From: Chitinophaga sp. E66
Lineage (GTDB): Bacteria; Bacteroidota; Bacteroidia; Chitinophagales; Chitinophagaceae
Assembly: GCA_019285755.1 (NCBI GenBank)
Contig: CP079103.1
Span: 5,241,001-5,305,000 of the forward strand
Reading direction: 5' to 3'
Length of the DNA: 64,000 bases
The position numbers and the translations under genes are program-made. The notes beneath the pieces are model-generated. The model saw only the letters and a list, made by a program, of their open reading frames with translations. It did not search any database and was not told the DNA's origin. Below, piece by piece: positions 51,367-61,371 of the stretch (position 1 is the stretch's first letter; each line of letters opens with the position of its first letter).

Positions 51367-52906
51367 ATGATCTCTGTAGTCATTCCTGTGCTCAACGAGG
51401 GCGCAACCATCAGACAGGTCATCAAGACCATCAAAAAACATCCCGGCCTATCGAAATTATCGTGGTAGACGACAACTCCTCCGATAATACCGTAGACGAA
51501 GCCCTGAAAGAACGGGTGCGCGTCATCACCAGCAGCCAGCGCGGAAAAGGGATTTCCATGCGCGAAGGCATGATGGCCGCGAAACACGATATCATCATGT
51601 ATGTGGACGGCGATATCCTCACCTACCCAGACGCACTGGTGGAGACGCTGACCGACGCTATCGTGAACGACGAAGCCGATTTCACCAAATCATACTTCGA
51701 ACGCCAGGCCGGCCGCGTTACGCAGCTGGTCGCCAAACCACTGCTCAGCATCCTGTTCCCCGACCTCGCGCATTTCAATCAACCGCTCAGCGGCATGATC
51801 GCCGCGCGGAGACATATGCTGCAACAGGTACATTTCGAAAACGATTATGGTGTAGACATCGGCCTGCTGATCGACATGCACCTCATGGGCGCACGTATCC
51901 AGGAAGTAAACATCGGCCGGCTGGAAAATGCCATGCAAACCTGGGAACAGCTCAGTAAAATGAGCCGTGAAGTGAGCCGCACCATCCTGAAGAAAGCCGA
52001 AAGCATCCCGCAGCAAAACCTCGAAACGCTGGGCAACATCAACATCATCCGCGAACAGATGGAGTATTCCATCCTCGAATCGATCGACAAGCTGCAAAAG
52101 ATGGTCATCTTCAATCTCGACGAAACCATCTTCCGGGAAAATTATCTCTATTCCGCCGCCGTGGCCTTCGGTCAGGAAGAATCGCTGGTGCAGATCCTGC
52201 AACATTACACCGATCCGTTGTCTGTGCTCACGCGCAGCACCGCGCTGTTCCAGGGCCGCAACCTGGCAGAGCTGCTCGAGGTGGCAGACAGTATCAACGT
52301 TACGCCCGATATCCGGCACGTGATCCGTGAGCTCAAACGCCGCGGTTACATCTGCGGCATCATCACAGACGGTTTCGAGTGTGTGGCCAACCATATGAAA
52401 AACAAGCTGGGAGCCGATTTCGCGTTCGCTAACCGAATGCACCTCGTGCACAGCGTGGCCACCGGAGAGATCACCGTCCCCGAGTTCTTCCTCACGGGAA
52501 AGAACGGGAATACGCAATACTCAAGAGCAATATCCTCCGCTATATTTCCGATAAGTATCACATACAGCCGCAGAATATTATTTATGTAGGCAACGGAGAA
52601 ACAGACGGAGAATTGCTGGAAGAAGCGGGCATCGGTGTAGCGTATCATCCCCAATATGTGGAGACGGCCACGGTTGCCGATAAGGTAATCGAAGACAACT
52701 GCATGGCGCCGCTGCTGGATATTGCACAGGCAAGCCCCGAGCGTGTCAACAAGCGCTGGCCCACCAAGAGCCAGGCGCTGAACATTGGTCTGGGCAGTTT
52801 AGCCGCCCTCGCTACTGCGGGACTGGTTTACCTGGCGGTGCGCCAGGTAGGAAAGGTTTTCCGCGGATCGCCTGAGTGTGATGAAAAGGCATTAAAGCCG
52901 GCATAA
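51367..52906 (+). CDS. fusion of family 2 glycosyltransferase, HAD-like domain and C-terminal membrane helix (two frameshifts)
   Basis: About 513 residues. Residues 1-220 are a GT-A glycosyltransferase: MISVVIPVLNEGATIRQVI, IEIIVVDDNSSDNTVDEALK, and the metal-binding DxD in HDIIMYVDGDILTYPDALVE. The second half is HAD/SerB-like: motif I VIFNLDETIFRENYLY, motif II CGIITDGFECVANHM, motif IV IIYVGNGETDGELLEEAGIG. In motif I the first Asp, the nucleophile, is Asn, so phosphatase activity is doubtful. A membrane helix (LGSLAALATAGLVYLAVRQV) is near the C-terminus. Shifts lie near 51445 and 52515. The corrected start is the ATG at 51367. Confidence 0.82.
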
Positions 52907-52930
52907 GGCAATACGCAAAAGCATATTTTA

Positions 52931-52966
52931 CATCAAGCTCTTCCGGGAAACCGGGGAGCTTTTTTC
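52931..52966 (+). terminator. terminator after the glycosyltransferase-HAD gene
   Basis: AAGCTCttCCGG-gaaa-CCGGggAGCTT followed by a T6 run. Confidence 0.75.
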
Positions 52967-54442
52967 ATTTCTCCGATTTTCGGAGAATTCCTCTTCCGAC
53001 ACCGATTTATTCTCGCCCTTTTTCTCAGGTTCTGATTTTTTTGCTCGATAGTTTTGCCTTGTTGATTTTGTTGAAACTAACGCATCATCATAACATGGGA
53101 TTAATATGAAAGGGGGCCGTGATCTCACGGTTCCGGTTCTCTTGTTCTGCTTTGAGCATGTTGATGCGATCCTGGCGGGGATATGATAATCTTATGTGCT
53201 GGGGTTTTTAACACGTTACAATAAGGGCCGTTCTTTCGCGCAGCCCTTTTTATTTTTTGCTTTTGTGGGATGAACAAACTTATGCGTGTATGCCATGGGG
53301 TAATTATAGTTGTTTGTCTCAATTACAATGTTAAGATCGACAGAAGTATATGAAGTAGATGATGGAACAATGGCATCATGTATAATTATGCCGCTATTCA
53401 GTGGAATGCTTGCTTCAGTCCAAACTAAAATATACAGATGTTATAGAACCATTTGGGTATACGCAGTGTGAATCCGGGTATGTGAAAATGTCAGCGTCTG
53501 TATCATGTACATTTTCTTACTGTATATGAAAGCATGCATTTGACGAATAGTATCAAGCACACACGATAGTACATAAGAAATATTTTCAGCTGACGGATGG
53601 CATCATGTGCTTGCGCTGATCGCAGATGGAGGTAAACAAAGTCGATGCATGGTATCATATGTAGGTGCTTACCGCTATGATGCTTACCGTTGATGAATTA
53701 TATCGCGTGCATGTGCTTAGCGAGTCGTGTGGATGCGTCTGCCTCCAAAGAATGTTTGCAGCTGACGAATGGCATCATTTGCTTGCGCTTATCGCAGATG
53801 GAGGTACACAAAGTCGATGTATGGTATCATATGTAGGTGCTTACCGCTATGAATGCTTACTGTCGATGAATTGTATCGCGTGCATATGCTTAGCGGGTAT
53901 GATTAATATCGAGTGGATGCTTTTACCTCCAAAGAATGTTTGCAGTTGACGAATGGCATCATGCGCTTTCACTTATCGCAGATGGAGGTACACAAAGTCG
54001 ATGTATCGTATCATATGTAGGTGCTTACCGCTATGAATGCTTACTGTTGATGAATCGTATCGCGTGCATGTGCTTAACGGGTATGATTAAGATCATGTGG
54101 ATGCATTTACCTCCAAAGAATGTTTGCAGCTAACGAGTGGTATTATCTGCATGCGCCTACCGGAGATGAAGGCACACAAAGTCCATGCATTATAACTTTG
54201 TAGATACTTACCACACATAAATGTTTGCAGTTGATGATTTGCATAGGAAGCGCAAGAACTTAAAATTTCGAAGACATCTAAACCTGGAATACCGTTAGGT
54301 TAGAAAATATGCAAACCAGAGTCGTCGGGGTTGGATAAAATCTAAGGTACGATACGGTTAGGATTGGAAATCATCCAAGCGCGTTAACATCTGGCCCCAA
54401 AGTGTCTTCGTATATTCGTCTGTTATCAAAATATGTCCTTTT
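52967..54442. other. gene-poor repeat region
   Basis: About 1.5 kb with no convincing gene. A weak hairpin plus T-run (AAGGGC / GCCCTT, 53223-53255) may be a terminator. From about 53340 the sequence is built of degenerate, related words (TGGCATCATGTGCTT, GATGAATTGTATCGCGTGCA, GGTATCATATGTAGGTGCTT), resolving into a tandem repeat from 53587. Short open frames here change frame from copy to copy and are not real genes. Confidence 0.55.
53587..54250. repeat. tandem repeat with units of about 172-184 bp (three copies plus a partial)
   Basis: Copies begin at CAGCTGACGGATGGCATCAT (53587), CAGCTGACGAATGGCATCAT (53759), CAGTTGACGAATGGCATCAT (53943) and CAGCTAACGAGTGGTATTAT (54127); the last is truncated and followed at 54228 by another partial start. 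Spacings are 172, 184 and 184 bp. Each unit ends with CCTCCAAAGAATGTTTG. Within a unit three related sub-blocks of about 50-70 bp can be seen, so it is a higher-order repeat. The period is not a multiple of three, so it does not encode a repeat protein. Confidence 0.85.
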
Positions 54443-55219
54443 ATGGCCAGATTAAATTCTATTTTCAAATTTACCGGCAAGCTCGGTAATGTCATTGCCT
54501 ACCGCCGGGGCGGGAAGCAATTCCTTCGCTCCCGGCCGGAATCGGTACGGCAAACACCCGCTACCCGCCGCTCCGCGCAGTGGTTCGGGGCCGCCAGCAG
54601 AAAGGGCGCCCTCGTCCGCGGCGCTATCATGCCCGATCTCGATATCGTGTGCGATGGCAATTATGTAAACATGCTGAACAAAAGGATCGTGGAAGCGGGC
54701 CGCAATAACCATGCAGGCCTTAAAGGCTATCGTTTCAATCCTTACACGGGGATCGGCGATATCCTGCTGCTTCCGCCTACCTTCTCCAAAGACGGCAGGC
54801 TCCGCATCCCGGCACAACGGCCGGATGCACCGCGCAACGCCGTTCGCGTGGAAGTAAAGCTCATCGGCACCAGGATCGATTTCCTCAACCGCCGCGTCAC
54901 CGGCTCCGACGCTGCCGTCCTGGAAATAGACCTCAGGAAACCTTTCTCCGGAGCAGATCTGACCATAGACGTTCCCGGAACCGGGACGCTACTGGTCACC
55001 GTTCAGGTGAGAACTTTCTTTGATGACGCCGTATCCCAGAACCGGAAGTACACCGCCGCAGATATCATCGCTGTGGTAGAAGATTATTCGCCGGTTTCCA
55101 TACTAACGAAAGCCCACCAGCACAAACAACTACCCCAATTGCTGGAGGATATGCCTTTTGAGGCGGAATATTCCGTAATCGAAGGCTTTACCGTCAAAGG
55201 GAATAACCCCACGCCATAG
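54443..55219 (+). CDS. hypothetical protein, DUF6266-like N-terminus
   Basis: 258 residues, intact. The N-terminus (MARLNSIFKFTGKLGNVIAY, RRGGKQFLRSRPESVRQTPA) loosely resembles DUF6266 and similar Bacteroidota proteins that start with a GKxGNVI/V...Y-type motif followed by a basic RSRP stretch. The rest is strand-rich (VRVEVKLIGTRIDFLNRRVT, GTGTLLVTVQVRTFFDDAVS), with no signal peptide or membrane helix. It is flanked by the 184-bp repeat upstream and 11-bp arrays downstream. Some related families are linked to phage or secreted structures, but no phage genes are nearby. Function unknown. Confidence 0.6.
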   Translation: MARLNSIFKFTGKLGNVIAYRRGGKQFLRSRPESVRQTPATRRSAQWFGAASRKGALVRGAIMPDLDIVCDGNYVNMLNKRIVEAGRNNHAGLKGYRFNPYTGIGDILLLPPTFSKDGRLRIPAQRPDAPRNAVRVEVKLIGTRIDFLNRRVTGSDAAVLEIDLRKPFSGADLTIDVPGTGTLLVTVQVRTFFDDAVSQNRKYTAADIIAVVEDYSPVSILTKAHQHKQLPQLLEDMPFEAEYSVIEGFTVKGNNPTP

Positions 55220-55356
55220 GAGCCATATTTTGTTATAACACTTTCATTTTCAAATCTTATTGCCACTTCATTATGTCCGGAAGGCCTCCCTCCGCCAGGC
55301 ATTGCCATGGGTTTTAGGCGCTCTTCTTCCCAATTACAGGTTTGTTCCCCCTTCAC

Positions 55357-55488
55357 CTCATCTCCGCACCATCCCCACATCACCTCCGCATCAAGTCCAC
55401 CTGCTCCGTATTCGCTCCGTATCCGCCATTCGACAACCATTCGTAGATCATCCGTAGATAACACCTAGACCTTACCTTGACCTTATCT
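55357..55488. repeat. decayed 11-bp array (element E)
   Basis: Twelve consecutive 11-bp units can be read from 55357 to 55488, including CTGCTCCGTAT, TCGCTCCGTAT, CCGCCATTCGA, CAACCATTCGT, AGATCATCCGT, AGACCTTACCT and TGACCTTATCT. Neighbouring units resemble each other more than distant ones. A core-like TTACAGGTTTG precedes it (55335-55345). No complementary purine arm is seen. Confidence 0.65.
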
Positions 55489-55860
55489 TGCAGGTCGTAC
55501 GTATACCGTAATAGGTAGGTTTTAATCTCGGTTGGCGAAGGATAACACGTCCTCAGTTCTTCGCCCTGGCGTATTAAAATCATTGTGTAAATGGGCGGGG
55601 TACGACTGTAATAGCGTTAATGCCACTGGAAATATAACAACTGCTCCATTTGGAGATTTGGAGTTTAATAACCACCGGTGTAACTGGCGGATACCTGTAA
55701 CAGCTTTAAAGCCATCAGATTGGGTCGTGACCAGGAGGAACAGCGCCTGATGAATATGGTGGAAATACCGCATGTCCACTTTTTCTGGAATCACCCAATT
55801 CGGGCCTATTCCTGAGATATGCAGGGGCCCCAATCAGATATTTTTAGGCTAATTCAGTCT

Positions 55861-55926
55861 AGTCCCTATCTAATCCCTATCTTGTCCCTATTCAATCCCT
55901 ATCTAATCCCTATCGAATCCCTATTG
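55861..55926. repeat. one-armed 11-bp array (element D)
   Basis: Six exact 11-bp units: AGTCCCTATCT, AATCCCTATCT, TGTCCCTATTC, AATCCCTATCT, AATCCCTATCG, AATCCCTATTG. They are followed after 17 bp by AAGGGTTT (55943-55950), the centre of the core of elements A-C. The purine-rich right arm is missing. The surrounding 55489-56149 holds no convincing gene. Confidence 0.75.
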
Positions 55927-56149
55927 AGGGTCTTGTACAGATAAGGGTTTACCCTTAATGTTAAATAATACTGATTTGGGTTCTTGTGTACGGTTTACAG
56001 GCTCAACAATCTTATGCCTGCAGCAGTGCGCTGATGATAACCTGAACGGGACGTGGTTGACAGGAATCGGTAGTATTGAGAAGGTTTGTAAATCCACAGG
56101 TTAACCTGCTGATTGTGGCACAAATGCCCCGGTTCATAGGTGCAAAGAA

Positions 56150-56175
56150 AAAGGCCACCCTTGCGGATGGCCTTT
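56150..56175 (-). terminator. terminator of the DksA-like gene
   Basis: AAAGGCCAcCC / GGaTGGCCTTT stem with a T-run on the - strand, about 20 bp after the stop. Confidence 0.7.
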
Positions 56176-56195
56176 CGATTATCTTTACTTGACGG

Positions 56196-57277
56196 TTATT
56201 TGCTTTTGGCGAGTTTCGCTTCAATGCTGAGCGTTGCGTGCGGAACTGCTTTCAGGCGTGCTTTTTCGATGAGCTTGCCGGTTTCGCGACAGATGCCGTA
56301 TGTTTTGTTCTCGATACGTACGAGCGCTTTCTCGAGGTGATCGATGAACTGGATCTGGCGGCTGGCCATCTGGTTCAGCTGCTCGCGTTCCCGGGAACCG
56401 GAGCCATCTTCCATGCTCATGTATTTGTTTTCAGTATCATCGGTCCCTGCTTCATCCTTACGGGTGATCAGGCCCTGGAGGAATACCAATTCTTTCTTGG
56501 CGGCTTCCAGTTTCTTGAGGATGATTTCCTTAAACTCCTGCAGTTCTTGATCACTGTAGCGATATATCGGACCTGTGGGCGCTTCGGGTTGATCGAGCAC
56601 GGATTTGGTGAATTCCGGCACGTATGCCACCGCTTTAGCGGAGGATGAACGGCTGCTTCCAGCGGAGCGGGAAGGCGCCTTTCCGGCAGGTTTCTCAGCA
56701 ACCCGTTTCGCAGGTTCTTCTGCTTTGGCCTTTTTACCGGCTCTTTTTCGGATTTTTCCTGTTTGCTCTTTGCCATTATATCTACTTTTTCTACGGGTTT
56801 AGCAATAATCGGCCCATTCTGTGCAACCGGGGTTTTAGCCGCCGGCGCCTTCTTGGCTTTAGGTGCGGGAACCGGAACCGCTTTCACGGTAACGGCCTTC
56901 ACCGATTTCTTTACGGGAGCTTTCGCTACGGCAACCGGCTTTTTAACCGCAGGGGCAGGCTTCACAGCCGCCTTTTTTACGGGAGCCGCTGCTTTCTTAG
57001 CAACAGTGGCCGGTTTCTTTGCCGGCACAGCTTTTTTGGAAGAGGTTACCCTGGCTACAGGCTTCTTGGCTGCAGCCTTCTTGGGAGCGGGTTTCACAAC
57101 TTTAGCCGCGGGTTTCTTCGCTGCCGCCTTCTTAGGGGCGGAGCAGCCGGCTTTTTTCTTGGCAGGCGCAGCTTTAGCCGCTGCCTTCTTAGGAGCCGCA
57201 GCCTTCTTCGCTACCGCTTTCTTCGCAGGAGCCGCCTTCTTAGTAGTCTTACCAGCAACCTTCTTCTTTGTTGCCAT
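56196..57277 (-). CDS. TraR/DksA-family protein with long Lys/Ala/Pro-rich (histone H1-like) N-terminus (one frameshift)
   Basis: About 361 residues. Residues 1-165 are a low-complexity basic tail of KKAAAPKK, KPAAKVVKP and similar words, like histone H1 or Hc1. A second basic/Ser-rich stretch follows, then a DksA-like domain: YRYSDQELQEFKEIILKKLE, LVFLQGLITRKDEAGTDDTE, EREQLNQMASRQIQFIDHLE and ALVRIENKTYGICRETGKLI. The C-terminal zinc finger keeps one Cys (GICRETG); the other usual cysteines are absent. The frame shifts near 56735 (an A-run). I start at the ATG at 57277; a shorter start exists at MAKSKQEKSEKEP (about 56775). The in-frame join to ileS is probably a sequence error. Confidence 0.78.
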
Positions 57278-57281
57278 GGGA

Positions 57282-60200
57282 TTAGCGTTTTTGTTAACTA
57301 ATACGTTGAATTTAAATTCGTTAACTTCTACTTCTGTTCCTTCCTGTAATTGCGGCACTATTTCCAGGCTATCTGCCAAAATTTCCGTGCAAATATAGTC
57401 ATTAAAGTTCATTAACGCCGTTTTCAGGGCCGGAACGTCCGGTACTTTAACATCGATACGGTCAGTTAATTCAAATCCACTGTCCTTCCGTATCTTCTGA
57501 ATGCGGTTCACCAGCTCTCGCGCATTACCTTCGTCCAGTAATTCAGGTGAAATAGTGATATCCAGGGCCACGGTTAACATACCCTTATTCGCTACTGTCC
57601 AGCCTGGAATATCTTCTGAAATGATGTCTACGTCAGTCAGTACAATCGGAACAACTTCATTATCAACTGTCAAGCCAAATTCTCCTGCTTTCTCCAACAT
57701 CGCAATGTCATGCTGCGTCATACCGCCGATAGCGGCTGCCACTGCCTTCATCTTTGCACCCATCCGGGTACCGAGGGATTTGAAGTTCGGCTTAATCTTT
57801 TTCTTGATGAAGCCTTCCGTTTCCGTAAGATACTCAATAGTTTTTACATTCACTTCACTTTTTATCAGGTGCTCCACCAGCGAAATCTGGTCCTTCATAT
57901 GCTGGTCCGTCACCGGAATGAGGATTTTCTGCAACGGCTGTCTCACCTTAATGTTGGTCTTTTTCCGCAAGCTCAGTACCAGCGAAGAGATATCCTGCGC
58001 CAGCTGCATCCTTTCCTCCAGTTCCGTGTCCACCGCCTTTTCATCCACTACCGGGAAGTCGGACAGGTGTACAGACGCTTCCTTCCGCAAACCGCTGACG
58101 CTGTTCAGGTTACGGTACAGCCAGTCTGAGAAGAACGGAGATACCGGCGCCATGAGCTGGGATACCTTCTCCAGGCACTCGTACAGGGTCTGGAAAGCGC
58201 TGATCTTGTCATGCTCGTACTCGCCTTTCCAGAAACGGCGGCGGCAAAGCCTTACATACCAGTTACTTAAGTGCTCGTCCACGAATTCCTGTACGGCTCT
58301 TCCGGCCTGGGTAGGCTCGTAATCGTCCATGTTACCGCTAACCTGCTTCACCAGGGAGTTGAGTACCGAAATGATCCAGCGGTCGATTTCCGGGCGCTCC
58401 TCCAGCGGGATGTACTTTTCCTGGAAGCGGAACCCGTCCAGGTTCGCATACATCGCGAAGAAGTTATAAGTATTGTACAGGGTACCGAACAGCTTGCGCT
58501 GTACTTCCTTGATACCCTCTACGTTGAATTTCATATTGTCCCAGGGCGAAGCGTTGGTAATCATGTACCAACGGGTGGCATCTGCGCCAAACTGGTCAAT
58601 GGTCTGGAAGGGATCCACCACGTTACCGAGGCGCTTACTCATCTTATTCCCTTCCTTATCCAGCACCAAACCGTTGGAAACCACGGTCTTATAAGCCACG
58701 TTATCGAACAGCATCACGCCCAGGGCATGCAGAGTATAGAACCAGCCACGGGTCTGGTCTACGCCTTCGGCGATGAAATCTGCCGGGAAAGCCTGACCAT
58801 TATCGATGTTTTCCTTATTCTCGAATGGATAATGCCATTGCGCATAGGGCATAGCTCCGGAATCGAACCATACGTCTACCAGGTCCGGTTCGCGGCGCAT
58901 GGGCTTGCCGCCCGGGCTCACCAGGATGATCTCGTCTACATAGGGTTTATGCAGATCGAGGATGCCATCATGCAGGTACGCCTTATTTACATCGCCTCCC
59001 AGCACTTCGTTGGCTTTGCGGATCCCTTCGTTCAGTTCAGCGATGGAACCGATGCAGATCTCCTCGGATCCGTCTTCCGTCCGCCAGATCGGCAGCGGGG
59101 TGCCCCAGTAGCGGCTGCGGCTGAGGTTCCAGTCTACCATGTTCTCCAGCCACTGTCCAAAACGGCCGGAGCCGGTGGAAGCAGGCTTCCAGTTGATGGT
59201 CTTGTTCAGTTCCACCATGCGGTCTTTCACCGCCGTAGTGCGGATGAACCAGGCATCGAGGGGATAATATAATACGGGCTTGTCTGTCCGCCAGCAGTGG
59301 GGATAGGTGTGCTCATACTTCTCGACGCGGAAGGCGCGGTTTTCCTTTTCAGTTTCACCGCGATGTCTACGTCTACGTCTTTATAATCTTTATCGTTCTT
59401 ATAGTCTTTTACATAACGGCCGGAGAACTCGCCGACGTTGTCGATGAATTTACCCTGGCGGTCTACCAGCGTGAGGATACCGATGCCGTATTTCTTGCCT
59501 ACGCGGTTGTCGTCCGCACCAAAAGCGGGCGCGGTATGCACGATACCGGTACCGTCTTCGGTGGTAACGAAGTCGCCCAGCAGAACGCGGAAGGGTCTCC
59601 TTCTTCGGGTTGGGCGAAGGGCAGCAGTTGTTCGTAGCGGATATTTTCGAGCTGGCGGCCTTTGAATTCGGCGATGACTTTCCAGGGGATGATCTTTTCT
59701 TCCGGGGTCCAGGCTGCGAAGTCGGCGTTTTCGCCTTCTGCTTTGAAGTATTTACCGGCGAGGTCTTTGGCAACCACTACGTTCACGGGGAGGTGGGTGT
59801 AGGGGTTGAAGGTTTTGATGAGTTGGTAGCTGATGTTTTCGCCGACGGTGAGCCCTAGGTTGGACGGGAGGGTCCAGGGGTGGTGGTCCAGGCGAGGAAA
59901 AACACTTCTTCACCGGCGCCTGCGGCGTCGAAGAGGAATTGTGACTTATCGGAGGGCAATGCTTTGAACATGGCCACTACGGTGGTGTCTTTCACATCTT
60001 TATAAGTGCCGGGCTGGTTCAGTTCGTGGGAGCTGAGGCCGGTGCCTGCGGCGGGGAATACGGCTGGATGGATACGCTTTTATAGAGCAGTCCTTTTTAT
60101 AGAGCTGCTGCATGCACCACCAGAGGGATTCGATATAATCGTTTTCGAAGGTGATGTACGGGTTCTGGAGATCTACCCAATAGCCCATTTTGCGGGTAAG

Positions 60201-60598
60201 GTCTTCCCAGCGGTCTTTATATTTGAGTACTTCCTTGCGGCAGGTTTCGTTATATTCTGCGATGGATATCTTTTGCCGATGTCTTCCTTGGTGATACCAG
60301 GGCTTTTTCGACGCCGAGCTCTACGGGGAGGCCGTGCGTGTCCCATCCGCTTTTACGCTTCACCTGGAAGCCTTTCATGGTTTTATAGCGGCAAACGAGG
60401 TCTTTCAGGGCGCGGGAGATCACGTGGTGGATGCCAGGAGGCCGTTGGCGCTGGGGGCCTTCATAAAGACGAAGGGGATGGCGCCGTCGCGGTTGGAGAC
60501 GCTTTTTCGAAGATCTGGTGCTGTTCCCATTCCTTCCTGATTTCCTGTTCTATCTGCGGTAAATTCAGCTGGTTATATTCCTGATATTTGCTGGACAT
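57282..60598 (-). CDS. ileS: isoleucyl-tRNA synthetase (many frameshifts in the N-terminal third)
   Basis: About 1105 residues. Class I synthetase. The start at 60598 gives MSSKYQEYNQLNLPQIEQEI. The HIGH-equivalent is in FMKAPSANGLPGIHHVISRA, followed by SGWDTHGLPVELGVEK. The editing domain has LAWTTTPWTLPSNLGLTVG and GTGIVHTAPAFGADDNRVGK. WNLSRSRYWGTPLPIW and the KMSKR loop (LDKEGNKMSKRLGNVVDPF) follow, then an anticodon-binding and C-terminal region. Many shifts fall between 59340 and 60560. The reading frame runs into the DksA-like gene; restoring one A near 57290 would give a stop at 57282-57284 (ending VNKKR), which I use. Confidence 0.93.
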
Positions 60599-60821
60599 AA
60601 TCGATCCCACCTGGTTGTTTATGAAAGAAAAATAAAATTCTGCGAAGTTACGAAATTAGCCGGAGGATTCAATTTGGGCCTGCCGCTCCTAAAAATAATG
60701 AGAATTTTAAAAAATGACGGAGAAATTGGGTAATTTACAATAAACTGTGCTTACTTTGCGTTTTTGGCAAGGTTTTGGTACTGAAAGAGAAGACCGTATA
60801 ACAGAGAAAAACCATATCTTT

Positions 60822-61287
60822 ATGAAAAGAGTATCGTTACTTCTTTGCGTAGCTATCTTCACTTCCAGCATAGCGTTTTCGCAACAGAAAGCCACCAAAA
60901 ATCCAAGACCACAGCTAAAAAGTAGAGGCTCCGGCGCCCGTTAAGTCAGCATTCGAACAGAATGCCCAATTCGCAGGCACCACCGACGCAGCCTGGGCAA
61001 AAACATCCGGCGGCAACTGGATCGCTTCCTTTAACCGGGACAGCGTGAAGACCGCAGTTGAATATAATGCAGAGGGGGCCTGGGTGGCTACCCGCAGCGA
61101 ATACCTCAACGGAGCAGTGCCCGAAACAGTTTTGGGAACTTTGAAGAACAAATATCCGTCTGCCGTTGTTAAAGAAGGGTGGAAAATCGAAAGAGCGGAT
61201 GTTGCCTCTTACTACAAAGTAAGCATCGAAGAAAATGGTGCTGCCAAAACAGTACTAATGAACGATGCTGGCACTATTGTTGATTAG
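60822..61287 (+). CDS. secreted PepSY-like (beta-lactamase-inhibitor-like) protein (one frameshift)
   Basis: About 155 residues. A signal peptide (MKRVSLLLCVAIFTSSIAFS) is followed, after a frame shift near 60925, by FEQNAQFAGTTDAAWAKTSG, NWIASFNRDSVKTAVEYNAE and PETVLGTLKNKYPSAVVKEG, the repeated ~40-residue strand-helix pattern of PepSY-like (DUF2874-type) periplasmic proteins of Bacteroidota. The C-terminus is SYYKVSIEENGAAKTVLMND. Periplasmic; role unknown. Divergent from ileS. Confidence 0.75.
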
Positions 61288-61345
61288 TATTACTTACAAC
61301 ACATAATTAAGTATTTCATAGGTATAGGGATAAATAGGACAGACC

Positions 61346-61371
61346 CTGCTCTTTTGGGCGGGGTTTTTCTT
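61346..61371 (+). terminator. terminator after the PepSY-like gene
   Basis: CCCtGCTC-tttt-GGGCgGGG stem followed by a T5 run. Confidence 0.6.

Noticed and set aside
53665..54133. Two overlapping open frames with repeated protein words in the tandem-repeat region
   Set aside because: They follow the DNA repeat, whose period is not a multiple of three, so frames change between copies. Composition is Cys/His-rich and not protein-like, and no promoter is evident.
55532..55833. Short open frames on both strands between arrays E and D
   Set aside because: No conserved motif, no promoter, and they overlap each other; likely chance frames in non-coding DNA.
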